Shown here piece after piece: positions 17,663-26,644 of a stretch of 33,837 bases of DNA. The position numbers and the translations under genes are program-made. The notes beneath the pieces were generated by a model, which worked only from the letters and a program-made list of their open reading frames with translations, did no database searches and was not told the origin of the DNA. This DNA is from JBDTMC01 sp039934475. GTDB lineage: Bacteria > Acidobacteriota > Terriglobia > Bryobacterales > Bryobacteraceae. The stretch spans positions 1 to 33,837 of the forward strand of contig JBDTMC010000021.1 of the NCBI GenBank assembly GCA_039934475.1. Direction: 5' to 3'. Within the stretch, counting starts at the first letter, position 1. Each line of letters begins with the position of its first letter.

Positions 17663-17727
17663 AAGGGGCTCCGTGCGGGAGTTTTCGGTGTTGGGGGTAA
17701 AGAGTCCCCGCACGGAGGTCTCCCCTT
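17663..17727. terminator. Hairpin between convergent chemoreceptor and nuoH genes
   Basis: Perfect 11-bp inverted repeat: CTCCGTGCGGG at 17669-17679 and CCCGCACGGAG at 17707-17717, with outer GGGG/CCCC pairing possible. It lies between two convergent stops, as expected for a two-way terminator. The loop is long (27 bases) and there is no clear T-run, so termination is inferred from position. Confidence 0.45.
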
Positions 17728-17786
17728 GATTGCTACAAGTTACGTGTTTGGACGGTCAAATGTTCCAATGGAACCGCAGAAAGGCT

Positions 17787-18962
17787 TTACGCCTGTAACA
17801 TCCCCAGCACTGCATTTACGAGGATCGCGCCCATCCCGATTGGAATCATCCACTTCCAGCCGATATTCATCAACTGGTCATAACGGAAGCGGGGGAAGGT
17901 GCCGCGGAACCAGATCATCGCATACACCATAACCAGGACTTTTAAGAAGAACCAGAAGAACCCGATGGACGCTGCGTTGAATGCCGGAATCGCGAAGAGC
18001 AGCCCGATGCCGATGACGACGATGGCGAATGCGACCAAGCCAATCGCCTGCGGACGGCTCTTCAGTTTCCTGGCCAACGGCAGAGACAGGATGCCGGAGC
18101 CGACGAACAGCGCTAACGGAACGATGTAGTCAAGAGGTTGCAGCCAGGAAATGGCCGGGAACGGCCTCAGCCAGCCTCCCCAGAACAGCGTAACGGCCAC
18201 GGCCGACACCACGAAGATATTCGCATATTCCGCCAGGAAGTAAAGGGCCCAGCGAAAGCCGCTGTATTCGGTGTGGAACCCGGCCACCAGTTCGCTCTCC
18301 GCTTCGGGCAGGTCAAAGGGCGCGCGGTTGGTTTCCGCAATCGCCGAGATCACGTAAACCACGAACGGCACGATCATGAAGCCGAAATTGCCGAATACGA
18401 ACCAGACGTGATTGGCCTCCTGCGCGCGGACGATGCCCACCATGCTGAGCGTTCCGGCCTGCATCACTCCACTAAGCAATGCCAGCGCCAGCGCCACTTC
18501 ATAACTCACCAGTTGCGCCGCGCCGCGCAGCCCCCCCAGCAATGAATAGTGACTGTTCGACGACCAGCCGCCGAGAATGATTCCTAAGACACCCACCGCC
18601 GACATCGCCGACACAATCAGCAAGCCAACGTTCACATCGGCCACTCGCAGCACGGAACTGAAGGGGATGACCGTAAACGCCGTCAAGGCCGTCACCGTGG
18701 AAATCACAGGGGCCATCCAGAACAGGAACTGATCCGCTTCGGTGGGGATGATATCTTCCTTGATCAGCAGTTTCACCGCATCCGCAATGGGCTGCAGCAA
18801 CCCGTGCGGGCCCACGCGCATCGGTCCCAGGCGTACCTGGATATCGGCCAAAACCTTGCGCTCCACCAGCACGATGTAGCCGGCCAGCAACGGGAACGCG
18901 CCGATGATCACGGCCGTCATCACCAGCGGTATGAACAAGGGATGATTGAGAATGGCGTTCAT
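17787..18962 (-). CDS. nuoH: NADH-quinone oxidoreductase subunit H
   Basis: A 391-residue membrane subunit of respiratory complex I, lying at the junction between the quinone-binding arm and the proton-pumping arm. Family signatures: YIVLVERKVLADIQVRLGPMRVGPHGLLQPIADAVKL-type first loop, RGAAQLVSYEV, the acidic loop ETNRAPFDLPEAESELVAGFHTEYSG, and a final RYDQLMNIGWKW. About eight or nine hydrophobic helices are visible. It is the last gene of the cluster, 4 bp after nuoN. This is unusual, because nuoH commonly lies between nuoG and nuoI. Confidence 0.96.
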   Translation of the reverse strand: MNAILNHPLFIPLVMTAVIIGAFPLLAGYIVLVERKVLADIQVRLGPMRVGPHGLLQPIADAVKLLIKEDIIPTEADQFLFWMAPVISTVTALTAFTVIPFSSVLRVADVNVGLLIVSAMSAVGVLGIILGGWSSNSHYSLLGGLRGAAQLVSYEVALALALLSGVMQAGTLSMVGIVRAQEANHVWFVFGNFGFMIVPFVVYVISAIAETNRAPFDLPEAESELVAGFHTEYSGFRWALYFLAEYANIFVVSAVAVTLFWGGWLRPFPAISWLQPLDYIVPLALFVGSGILSLPLARKLKSRPQAIGLVAFAIVVIGIGLLFAIPAFNAASIGFFWFFLKVLVMVYAMIWFRGTFPRFRYDQLMNIGWKWMIPIGMGAILVNAVLGMLQA

Positions 18963-18966
18963 GGGA

Positions 18967-20427
18967 TTACCACTTCCCTAGCGATGTCTGCGCCAGGCGA
19001 AGAAACGGCTCCGGATACAGGCCGATGCCCAACGTCAGCGCGCCGGTGACGCCCAAGGCGAGGCGCAAGCCGAAACTGCTTGCCAGCGGCGCGGTTTCCG
19101 CGGATTCGGCGGCAAACATGCTGCGCACCATGCGGAAGTAATAGTAGATAGCGACCGCCACGTACAGTGTGGCTATCACAGCCAGCACGTAGTGCCCGGT
19201 CTGCACCAGCGAGAGAAAAATGTAGTACTTGCCGATGAAGCCCGCGGTGGGCGGAATCCCCGCCAGCGAGAGCAGGAAGATCAACATCAACACGGCGTAT
19301 CCGGGGCTCTTCTGCATCAGGCCCGCCAAGTCGTCGATGTCTTCGCCAATAATGTTCTTGCGGCGCAGCGCCACCACTACCAGGAATGCCCCAAGGTTCA
19401 TGAACGTGTAGACCAGGATGTAGACGGCCACACCCTTGATGCCAGTATCGTTGCCTGCGATGAGGCCTAACAGAATGTAGCCGGCGTGTGAGACAGAACT
19501 ATAAGCCAACAGCCGTTTGATGTTAGTTTGGCTGATCGCCGCCAGGTTCCCCACCGTCAAACTGAGAATCGCGACCGCAATCAGCATCGGCTCCCAGGCG
19601 GTACGCAGCGTCCCGAACGGCCCGAGGAACATGCGCAGCAAGAACGCGAAGGAAGCCGCTTTCGATGCCACCGCGAGGTACGCCGTCACCGTAGTGGGAG
19701 CGCCCTCATACGCATCGGGCGCCCACATATGAAACGGAGCGGCAGAGATTTTGAAGAGCAAACCCACACCCGTTGTAGCCAGCGCCAGGAACACCATTGG
19801 ATCCCACAGCGGCCGCATCGAAATCTGCTCGGCAATCACCGATAATTTCGTCGATCCGGCGATGCCGTACAAAACACTGAAGCCATAGGCCAGGAAGCCG
19901 CTGGAAAATGCTCCCAACAACAAATACTTCATCGCCGCTTCGTTGCTTCTCTTCTGCCCTCTCAGGAAACCCACCATCACGTAGAAACACAGCGCCATCA
20001 ACTCCAGGCCGACGAAAAGCGTGATCAGATCGGTACCGGAGGCGAGGAAGAACATGCCGCATTGCGCCAGCAGGATGAGCCCGTAGTATTCGCCGTGGTG
20101 TTCGCCCTCAATCTCCAGATACTCATAACTCACCACCGACACAATCAGCGACGCGGCGAGGAAGATCCAGTTGAAGAAAAGCGAAAATCCGTCGATGACC
20201 AGTGACCCGCCAAACGCGGAGAGTCCAAGATGGTCATGCTGCTGCCACAATGCATACCCGGTGAACGCCTGGCCCAGCACGACAAATAACAGCAGCCACT
20301 TGCGCTGCTTCGGCGCCGGAAACACCCAGATGTCGCACAACAGGACCGCGCACCCGAACATCGCCAGCAGGATGGCCGGCAGCAGAACGAAATGATCCAC
20401 TGACGTGTAAGCGGAAGCGGGATTCAT
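18967..20427 (-). CDS. nuoN: NADH-quinone oxidoreductase subunit N
   Basis: An antiporter-like proton-pumping subunit of complex I, 486 residues. The ATG at 20427 is chosen: it overlaps the nuoM stop (ATGA), and upstream residues in the open frame are not membrane-like. About fourteen helices are visible. The key acidic residue of the channel is in LFVGLELMALC (Glu142), and SVSHAGYILLG and NLAAISQTNIKRLLAYSS carry the lysine-bearing broken-helix region. The C-terminal part KYYIFLSLVQTG is typical. The N-terminus (LLPAILLAMFGCAVLLCDIW) forms the first helix. Confidence 0.95.
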   Translation of the reverse strand: MNPASAYTSVDHFVLLPAILLAMFGCAVLLCDIWVFPAPKQRKWLLLFVVLGQAFTGYALWQQHDHLGLSAFGGSLVIDGFSLFFNWIFLAASLIVSVVSYEYLEIEGEHHGEYYGLILLAQCGMFFLASGTDLITLFVGLELMALCFYVMVGFLRGQKRSNEAAMKYLLLGAFSSGFLAYGFSVLYGIAGSTKLSVIAEQISMRPLWDPMVFLALATTGVGLLFKISAAPFHMWAPDAYEGAPTTVTAYLAVASKAASFAFLLRMFLGPFGTLRTAWEPMLIAVAILSLTVGNLAAISQTNIKRLLAYSSVSHAGYILLGLIAGNDTGIKGVAVYILVYTFMNLGAFLVVVALRRKNIIGEDIDDLAGLMQKSPGYAVLMLIFLLSLAGIPPTAGFIGKYYIFLSLVQTGHYVLAVIATLYVAVAIYYYFRMVRSMFAAESAETAPLASSFGLRLALGVTGALTLGIGLYPEPFLRLAQTSLGKW

Positions 20428-21944
20428 CGGCGCGCCTCCTGCGGACCCGCGTAGTAGCCGGGCCTCACTCTCTCCACCAGTTGCGCCACGGGCTTCTCCA
20501 AGATATCGAAGTAGGGCTTTGGATAGACGCCAATCCAGATGGCCCACACAATCAGCGGCGCAAACACTGCCCACTCGCGCAGCGATAGATCCTTCAGGCC
20601 GAGATTCTTGCTGTTGCACACCTGGCCCAACATCGTGCGCTGGTACAGCCACAGCAGGTACGCCGCGCCGAAGATGATGCCGGTCACCGCGAACGCCGCC
20701 CACCACCGGTTCGCTTCAAAAGCGCCCTGAAGAATCGTGAACTCACCCACGAAGCCATTCAACAACGGCATTCCGGCGCTGCTCAACATGGCAAATGCAA
20801 AAACCTTGGCGTAGTTCGGCATCACGTGCGCCAGTCCGCCATATTCACTGATCAGTCGCGTGTGGCGCCGCTCATAGATGACGCCTACCACCAGGAAGAG
20901 CATGCCCGTGGAGATACCGTGGTTTATCTGTTGGATGATGCTCCCGCTGATGCCATTCGGATTCATGGCGAAGATTCCGAGCGTGCAGAAGCCGAGGTGC
21001 GACACCGACGAATACGCCACCAGCTTCTTCCAGTCCTGCTGCACCAGGCTCACCAGCGCGCCGTAGATGATACCGATGATCGATAACACGGCGATGATCT
21101 GCACGATGGTCTGGTCCATCGACGCCTTTGGCAGCAGCGGCAATGAGAAGCGGATAAACCCGTACGTTCCCATCTTCAGCAACACAGCCGCCAGAATCAC
21201 TGAGCCCGCGGTGGGCGCTTCCACGTGTGCGTCCGGCAGCCAGGTATGGAACGGGAACATCGGGACTTTAATCGCGAAGCCGATGAAGAACGCCCAGAAG
21301 ACCCATTGCTGCAAATGCAGGGGCATATCAAGGCGCATCAGCAGAGACGTATCGAAGGTGTAGTAGCCGAACTTCTCGGCGTGCTGAAAGTACAAAGTCA
21401 GAATGCCCAGCAGCATCAGCACGGAACCGGCCAACGTGTAAAGGAAGAATTTGATGGCCGCATAGAGCCTGCGCGGGCCGCCCCACACGCCGATAAGGAA
21501 GTACATCGGCACCAGCACCAATTCCCAGAACACGTAGAACAGCATGAAGTCGAGCGAAACGAAGACGCCGATCATGCCGGTTTGCTGCAGCAGCAGCATC
21601 GCGTAGTAGGTCTTGGGCCGGTCATCAATCGCCTCCCATGAGGAGAGGATGGCGACGAAGCCAATCAGCGTGGTCAACAGGACCATCAGCAGGCTGATGC
21701 CGTCTATGCCGACGTAGTAATGGATTCCCAATGAGGGGATCCAATCGAAACGCTCTACAAACTGGAAGCCGCCGTAGTTCTTGTCGAAAGTGCGCAAGAG
21801 CAGTAGCGAGATGAGGAACCCTGCCAGGCTCGAAATATTCGCCCAGGTCTTGATGAGCGTCTTCTTCGACGAAGGGATAAAGAACAGGACCAGAAGGCCC
21901 GCCAGCGGGGTGAAGAGGATGATGGAGATCAGATGCTCATTCAT
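20424..21944 (-). CDS. nuoM: NADH-quinone oxidoreductase subunit M
   Basis: A 506-residue antiporter-like subunit pumping protons in the membrane arm of complex I. The essential glutamate is in FYVFWELVLVPMYFLIG (Glu141), and the lysine-containing helices are seen in PFHTWLPDAHVEAPTAGSV-type and QQDWKKLVAYSSVSHLGF segments. Length agrees with the family (about 500). It starts 7 bp after the nuoL stop and shares ATGA with nuoN. Confidence 0.96.
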   Translation of the reverse strand: MNEHLISIILFTPLAGLLVLFFIPSSKKTLIKTWANISSLAGFLISLLLLRTFDKNYGGFQFVERFDWIPSLGIHYYVGIDGISLLMVLLTTLIGFVAILSSWEAIDDRPKTYYAMLLLQQTGMIGVFVSLDFMLFYVFWELVLVPMYFLIGVWGGPRRLYAAIKFFLYTLAGSVLMLLGILTLYFQHAEKFGYYTFDTSLLMRLDMPLHLQQWVFWAFFIGFAIKVPMFPFHTWLPDAHVEAPTAGSVILAAVLLKMGTYGFIRFSLPLLPKASMDQTIVQIIAVLSIIGIIYGALVSLVQQDWKKLVAYSSVSHLGFCTLGIFAMNPNGISGSIIQQINHGISTGMLFLVVGVIYERRHTRLISEYGGLAHVMPNYAKVFAFAMLSSAGMPLLNGFVGEFTILQGAFEANRWWAAFAVTGIIFGAAYLLWLYQRTMLGQVCNSKNLGLKDLSLREWAVFAPLIVWAIWIGVYPKPYFDILEKPVAQLVERVRPGYYAGPQEARR

Positions 21945-21951
21945 TTAGGAT

Positions 21952-24084
21952 TCACCGCGTGACGAAGTAACCGAAGGCAGCGATGATGCCGACGACAAAA
22001 GCCAATGCGTACAACTGCAGCTGGCCGGTTTGTACGATGCGCACCGGATACGAAGCCAGCTTCACCAGGAATGACGAGCCGCGAACCGTGCCATCCACAA
22101 TCCAGGTGTCCCACCACATGGTGACAGTGGAGCTGAACCGCGTCAGCCAGCCTGCGCCATTTACGCCGCCATCCACTACCAGGCTGTCGAACCGGGCCAT
22201 CACGCGTCCGCCGCCCTTGCTCATACCGTTGATGAACAGGAAATCGTAGATCTCATCCACATACCATTTATTGAGCAGCGTTTTGTAGAGAGGGCCTGAG
22301 GCCGCCTGTACGCGATCGGCTGTCTCGGGTCGCGAAAGGTACATATAACGCGCCAGCAGAATCCCGCAGATCGCAATCCCCACGGAAAGACCCATCAGCA
22401 GCCACTCCGTACCGGTGCCGCTGTGCGCCTCTTCCACTACGTGCGCGGCTTCGGAAGCGAACACCGGTTCCAGCCACAGTTCGAACGTTCGGAAGCCGTC
22501 GCCAAATAGGCTCCACAACTTCGGAACGCCAATCCAGCCGCCGGCAATGCTCAGCACGGCTAGCACACTGAGGGGAATGGTCATCGCGGCAGGCGATTCG
22601 TGGATGTGCGCCGCCGTGTGATGATCCATGCGCGGCTTGCCGTAGAAGGTCATAAACATCAACCGCCACATGTAAAACGCGGTCATCAAAGCCGTGATCA
22701 GGCCAATGGCGTAGATTGTCTTCGACCCGCCCGGCGCGCTCCAGGCCTGCCACAGAATTTCGTCCTTACTGAAGAAGCCCGCCAGGCCGGGAATACCGGC
22801 GATCGCTAGCGAGGCGATAAACATCGTCCGGAACGTCGTCGGAATCTTGTCCTTCAACGCGCCCATACTGCGCATGTCCTGCTCACCTGACATGGCGTGA
22901 ATCACCGATCCGCTGCCAAGGAAGAGCAGGGCTTTGAAGAAGGCGTGTGTGAAGAGATGGAACACGGCCACCCAATACGCACCCACGCCGAGCGCCACGA
23001 ACATATAGCCAAGCTGGCTGACTGTGGAGTAGGCCAGTACGCGCTTGATGTCGTTCTGCACCAGCGCGATGGACGCCGCAAAAATTGCCGTGAATGCTCC
23101 TACCACGGCCACAATCATCGACGTCTCAGGTGCCAGCTTGAACAGCGCGTTCGAACGCGCCACCATATACACGCCGGCGGTCACCATGGTGGCCGCATGG
23201 ATAAGGGCGGAAACAGGAGTCGGGCCTTCCATGGCGTCGGGCAGCCAGACGTACAACGGGAACTGGGCAGACTTGCCGGTAGCGCCGATGAACAGCAGCA
23301 GCGCCATCGCGCTGAGGGTGCCAAACGTTGCTTCGGGCGAGAGGCGCGAGAGCGACTCATTCACGCTCAGAAACCGCACGCTGCCGAGGGTGGCGAACAT
23401 CAACAACATGCCGAGAATGAACCCGGCATCACCGATGCGGTTCACTACAAACGCCTTCTTGCCCGCATCGCCCGCCGACTTCTTATGGAAGTAGAAGCCG
23501 ATGAGCAAATAGCTGCATAGGCCGACACCTTCCCAGCCGACGAACAGCAACGCATAGTTGTTCGCCAGCACCAGCATCAGCATGAAGAAAACGAAGAGGT
23601 TCAGATATCCGAAAAATCGGTAGTAGCCGCCGTCGTGGGCCATGTACCCGGTGGAGTACACATGAATGAGGAAGCCTACTCCGGTCACCACCAGGATCAT
23701 GACGGAACTCAGCGGGTCCAGCAGGAAGCCCCAATCGGCGGTGAATCGCGCGATCACGCCGTTGGCCATGTGGAACGGCATCCCGGCCAGCCAGGTGAAC
23801 TGCACCACCTCGTGGATCTTCTCCGCCTTGCCTGCCAGTTGCGCCACCGCACCCAGTGAGAAGAGGAACGAGACCAGAACCATCCCCGGGCAGAGCAAGC
23901 TGACGAGGAACTTCATGGGTCCGGAGTGATGGTGTCCGTGGTGTCGCGTTTCGCCAGCCAGGTCCGGGGAAACGGCCACTTCGGAAGGCGCCTGCGGATC
24001 CAGGAACCTGCCGATCAATAGCATCGCCAGCGCGCCAAACAGCGGAAACAGTGGAATCAACCAGATGGAATCGAGGAAGTTCAT
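21952..24084 (-). CDS. nuoL: NADH-quinone oxidoreductase subunit L
   Basis: A 710-residue antiporter-like subunit at the distal end of the membrane arm. It has the lateral amphipathic helix region expected in the C-terminal third (VDEIYDFLFINGMSKGG). The channel glutamate is in LLFVGWEGVGLCSYLLIGFY (Glu185), followed by PLYVWLPDAMEGPTPVSALIHAATMV and LVQNDIKRVLAYSTVSQLGYM. An oddity is a histidine-rich insert between helices 1 and 2 (ETRHHGHHHSG, residues 45-55), likely exposed outside the membrane. It is 10 bp after the nuoK stop. Confidence 0.96.
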   Translation of the reverse strand: MNFLDSIWLIPLFPLFGALAMLLIGRFLDPQAPSEVAVSPDLAGETRHHGHHHSGPMKFLVSLLCPGMVLVSFLFSLGAVAQLAGKAEKIHEVVQFTWLAGMPFHMANGVIARFTADWGFLLDPLSSVMILVVTGVGFLIHVYSTGYMAHDGGYYRFFGYLNLFVFFMLMLVLANNYALLFVGWEGVGLCSYLLIGFYFHKKSAGDAGKKAFVVNRIGDAGFILGMLLMFATLGSVRFLSVNESLSRLSPEATFGTLSAMALLLFIGATGKSAQFPLYVWLPDAMEGPTPVSALIHAATMVTAGVYMVARSNALFKLAPETSMIVAVVGAFTAIFAASIALVQNDIKRVLAYSTVSQLGYMFVALGVGAYWVAVFHLFTHAFFKALLFLGSGSVIHAMSGEQDMRSMGALKDKIPTTFRTMFIASLAIAGIPGLAGFFSKDEILWQAWSAPGGSKTIYAIGLITALMTAFYMWRLMFMTFYGKPRMDHHTAAHIHESPAAMTIPLSVLAVLSIAGGWIGVPKLWSLFGDGFRTFELWLEPVFASEAAHVVEEAHSGTGTEWLLMGLSVGIAICGILLARYMYLSRPETADRVQAASGPLYKTLLNKWYVDEIYDFLFINGMSKGGGRVMARFDSLVVDGGVNGAGWLTRFSSTVTMWWDTWIVDGTVRGSSFLVKLASYPVRIVQTGQLQLYALAFVVGIIAAFGYFVTR

Positions 24085-24094
24085 TGGCCGCGCC

Positions 24095-24403
24095 TCACCA
24101 TTTCAACAGGTCGATTTGGTCGGCCTGAACCGTTTCTTTATTGCGGAACAGCGCGATCAGGATCCCCAGGCCTACAGCCGCTTCGGCCACCGCCACGGTG
24201 ATTACGAAGATGGCGAAAATCTGTCCGGCCATGTTCTCCCACTGCCGCCCAAACGCGATCAGGTTGATGTTGACGGCGTTCAGGATCAGTTCAATCGACA
24301 TCAAAATCACGACGATGTTGCGACGCGTCAGCACGCCAATCGTGCCGATCAACAGCAGCGCCACGCTCAACGCCAGGTAGTGGATGGTGGTCACGGGAAC
24401 CAT
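24095..24403 (-). CDS. nuoK: NADH-quinone oxidoreductase subunit K
   Basis: A small 102-residue, three-helix membrane subunit of complex I. The two conserved membrane glutamates are at Glu38 (MSIELILNAVNIN) and Glu74 (AVAEAAVGLGI), equivalent to Glu36 and Glu72 of E. coli NuoK. It follows nuoJ by 3 bp and precedes nuoL by 10 bp. Confidence 0.96.
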   Translation of the reverse strand: MVPVTTIHYLALSVALLLIGTIGVLTRRNIVVILMSIELILNAVNINLIAFGRQWENMAGQIFAIFVITVAVAEAAVGLGILIALFRNKETVQADQIDLLKW

Positions 24404-24406
24404 GCG

Positions 24407-24922
24407 TCAAATCCTCTTCTTCGCCATTACCACGCTGCCAACAACGGCAACCAGCAACAGGACGGAAGCTATCTCGAACGGCAGCAGGTAGGTGGAAAAC
24501 AGCACATCGCCCACGCGCTCTGTATTGCCGCCCATCACCATCGCTTTGGGCAGCGAGGGTTGGGCCAGTTTAAACGCCCCCGGGCCCTTCATCCAGAAAT
24601 AGCCTAGTTCCAGTCCCACCACGGCCACACACGCCAGGGCTACCCAGGCTTGCCCGTTGAACTGTTTCTCCTTGGCGGCCATGTCCAGGTTCACCAGCAT
24701 GATGACGAACAGGAACAGCACCATAATGCCGCCGATGTAGAGCACAATCTGGACGGCAAACAGGAATTCGGCGCGCTGCAGCAGATACAAGCCTGCCACG
24801 CCAAGCAGTGAGACGATCAACCAGATGGCACTATGGACCGCACTGTTGCGCGTCACCGTCATCACCGCTCCGGCCAGCGTCATCAGCGCGAATACGTAAA
24901 AGAACGTTGCATCAAGCCACAT
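24407..24922 (-). CDS. nuoJ: NADH-quinone oxidoreductase subunit J
   Basis: A 171-residue, five-helix membrane subunit of complex I. Family features are FFYVFALMTLAGAVMTVTRNSAVHSAIWLIVSLLG-type helices 1-2 and the conserved third helix IVLYIGGIMVLFLFVIMLV with its pi-bulge region. The ATG at 24922 gives a standard N-terminus but is preceded by a hairpin and T-run rather than a ribosome-binding site, so its initiation is unusual. It is separated from nuoI by a 155-bp repeat-bearing gap, the only large gap inside this cluster. Confidence 0.95.
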   Translation of the reverse strand: MWLDATFFYVFALMTLAGAVMTVTRNSAVHSAIWLIVSLLGVAGLYLLQRAEFLFAVQIVLYIGGIMVLFLFVIMLVNLDMAAKEKQFNGQAWVALACVAVVGLELGYFWMKGPGAFKLAQPSLPKAMVMGGNTERVGDVLFSTYLLPFEIASVLLLVAVVGSVVMAKKRI

Positions 24923-24946
24923 AAAAAGAGGGGCTCACGGGCCCCC
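24923..24946 (-). terminator. Intrinsic-terminator-like hairpin abutting the nuoJ start
   Basis: On the minus strand GGGGC (24945-24941), a six-base loop and GCCCC (24934-24930) form a GC stem, followed by TCTTTTT and then directly the nuoJ ATG. Shape and order match a rho-independent terminator or attenuator read in the nuoI-to-nuoJ direction. The stem is short (five to six pairs), so strength is uncertain. Confidence 0.5.
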
Positions 24947-24960
24947 AAACACACTACTAA

Positions 24961-25080
24961 TGTCTCTTACCGACCCGCCGCCGTAAGGGACCGGTTCACT
25001 ATGTCTTACCGAGCCGCGACCGTAAGGGACCAGTTCACTATGCCTTACCGAGCCGCGACCGTGAGGGAGCGGTCCCATTA
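24961..25080. repeat. Three tandem ~40-bp GC-rich repeats between nuoI and nuoJ
   Basis: Units at 24961-25001, 25002-25040 and 25041-25080 share CTTACCGA.CCGC..CCGT.AGGGA followed by a GTTCACTATG- or GTCCCATTA-type tail. Within units, CTTAC...GTAAG arms are inverted, so each can fold back. The third unit supplies the nuoI stop codon. Similar GC-rich intergenic units are, from memory, scattered in genomes of this group, but the copy number could not be checked here. Confidence 0.8.
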
Positions 25081-25533
25081 GAACTGATACTGGGTCGGCT
25101 TGGGGCCTTCCTCCAATAACTGCCGGTCCCAGATAGCGCCTTCGCGCGTATAACTCGCAATTTCAAAATCCTGCGTCAACTCCAAAGCATCCACCGGACA
25201 CGCATCTTCGCACAGGCCGCAGAACATGCAGCGCGACGTATCGTAGGTGAACGTGGTTAACACTTTCTTATTGGTCTGCTTGTCGCGCGCCGTGCCCACA
25301 ACAATGAGGTTTTCCGGGCATGCCAACGCGCACAGGTTGCAGCCAATACACAGAGTTTCGTTGTTTTCCGGGTTGATGTTCAGCCGTGGAGCGCCGCGAT
25401 AACGCTCGGCCACCTTAGGCCTCTCCGCCGGATACTGCTCAGTCACGATGTACTTCGGATTTTGATTCCGCAGCGTAACCCACAACCCCTGAAACAGGTC
25501 CACCAGAAAGATCGTTTTGAACAGTTGCAGCAC
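25078..25533 (-). CDS. nuoI: NADH-quinone oxidoreductase subunit I (two 4Fe-4S ferredoxin-type subunit)
   Basis: A 151-residue peripheral-arm subunit carrying two 4Fe-4S clusters that relay electrons towards NuoB and quinone. Both motifs are complete: CIGCNLCALACP (Cys62, 65, 68, 72) and CMFCGLCEDACP (Cys102, 105, 108, 112). The start is GTG at 25533, one base overlapping the nuoD TAG. The amphipathic N-terminal segment (LFKTIFLVDLFQGLWVTL) fits membrane contact. Its stop codon lies inside a tandem repeat. Confidence 0.96.
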   Translation of the reverse strand: MLQLFKTIFLVDLFQGLWVTLRNQNPKYIVTEQYPAERPKVAERYRGAPRLNINPENNETLCIGCNLCALACPENLIVVGTARDKQTNKKVLTTFTYDTSRCMFCGLCEDACPVDALELTQDFEIASYTREGAIWDRQLLEEGPKPTQYQF

Positions 25534-26642
25534 TACCGGTCCACCTCTCCGAGGACTATATCTATGGTACCGATAATCGCCACCAGATCGGCCACAAGGG
25601 AGCCACGCGCCATGCGATCAAGCGACTGCAGGTTAATAAAAGACGGGGGCCTCACACGCACACGGTAGGGTTGCAGGCTGCCGTCACTCACCACGTAGTA
25701 GCCCAACTCCCCTTTCGGAGCCTCAATGGAAACATACGCTTCGCCCACCGGCGGCTTCAGCACCTTCGGTACTTTGGCCATGATGGGACCGCTCGGGATG
25801 TCCTCCACTGCCTGGCGAATAATGCGAACGCTCTGCCGCATCTCCTGCATGCGCACGATGTAGCGGTCGTAAGTGTCGCCGTTCTCGCGCGTCGGAATCT
25901 CGAAATCGTACTTCTCGTAGCCCGAATACGGCTGCGCCTTGCGTAAGTCCCACTTCACGCCGGCGGCCCGGATCATCGGTCCGGTCACTCCATATTCCTT
26001 GCAATCCGCGGCCGTGAGGATACCCACACCCTGCAAACGATCCACCCACATGCGATTGGTGGAGAGCAGTTCTTCGTACTCGTCCACTTTCGTCAGGAAG
26101 CCGTCGCAAAACGTCTTCACATCGGCTTCGAAGCCCTCGTACAACTCGTATTGCAGGCCGCCAATGCGGAAAGCGTGAGTGGTCAGGCGCGCGCCGCAAT
26201 ACTTCTCATAGATGGTCAGCACGCCTTCGCGTTCGCGCATCGTATAAAACAGCGGCGTGATCGCGCCGATGTCCAGGGCGTGCGTGCCAAGCCACAGCAG
26301 GTGGCTGGCAATACGGTTCAGCTCGGTGAGGATAACCCGGACGACTTGGGCCCGCGGCGGCGCTTCCGCATTTTGCAGTTTCTCCACCGCAAGGCAATAA
26401 CCCAAGCCGTTTGAGACCGCAGCCACATAATCCATGCGATCCACATACGGGGCAAACTGCACCCACGTCCGGTTCTCCGCAATCTTCTCCACACCGCGGT
26501 GCAGGTAGCCGATCACACACTCGGTGCCGGTAACCTTCTCGCCGTCTAGTTTCACGATGACGCGCAGCACGCCGTGCGTGGACGGATGCTGCGGACCCAT
26601 GTTGAGAACGAGTTCGGTGGAATCCAGGAACGTCTGCGCCAT
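25533..26642 (-). CDS. nuoD: NADH-quinone oxidoreductase subunit D
   Basis: A 369-residue, 49-kDa-type subunit that forms the quinone-binding pocket. The ATG at 26642 is chosen because it lies 2 bp after the nuoC stop and gives a normal N-terminus (MAQTFLDSTELVLNMGPQHPSTHG). Quinone-site residues are visible: His23 in PSTHG and Tyr72 in DRMDY, matching His38 and Tyr87 of Thermus Nqo4. IGYLHRGVEKIAE and the C-terminal GTIDIVLGEVDR are conserved. It is a separate gene from nuoC, not a nuoCD fusion. Confidence 0.97.
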   Translation of the reverse strand: MAQTFLDSTELVLNMGPQHPSTHGVLRVIVKLDGEKVTGTECVIGYLHRGVEKIAENRTWVQFAPYVDRMDYVAAVSNGLGYCLAVEKLQNAEAPPRAQVVRVILTELNRIASHLLWLGTHALDIGAITPLFYTMREREGVLTIYEKYCGARLTTHAFRIGGLQYELYEGFEADVKTFCDGFLTKVDEYEELLSTNRMWVDRLQGVGILTAADCKEYGVTGPMIRAAGVKWDLRKAQPYSGYEKYDFEIPTRENGDTYDRYIVRMQEMRQSVRIIRQAVEDIPSGPIMAKVPKVLKPPVGEAYVSIEAPKGELGYYVVSDGSLQPYRVRVRPPSFINLQSLDRMARGSLVADLVAIIGTIDIVLGEVDR

Positions 26643-26644
26643 GA

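Noticed and set aside
18804..24607. Many plus-strand frames opposite the nuo genes (for example 22897-23520 and 24065-24607)
   Set aside because: All are complements of conserved membrane subunits and show His/Gln/Arg-rich shadow composition.
24961..25080. A CRISPR array in the nuoI-nuoJ gap
   Set aside because: Units are directly adjacent, diverged and have no spacers of unique sequence; there are no cas genes.
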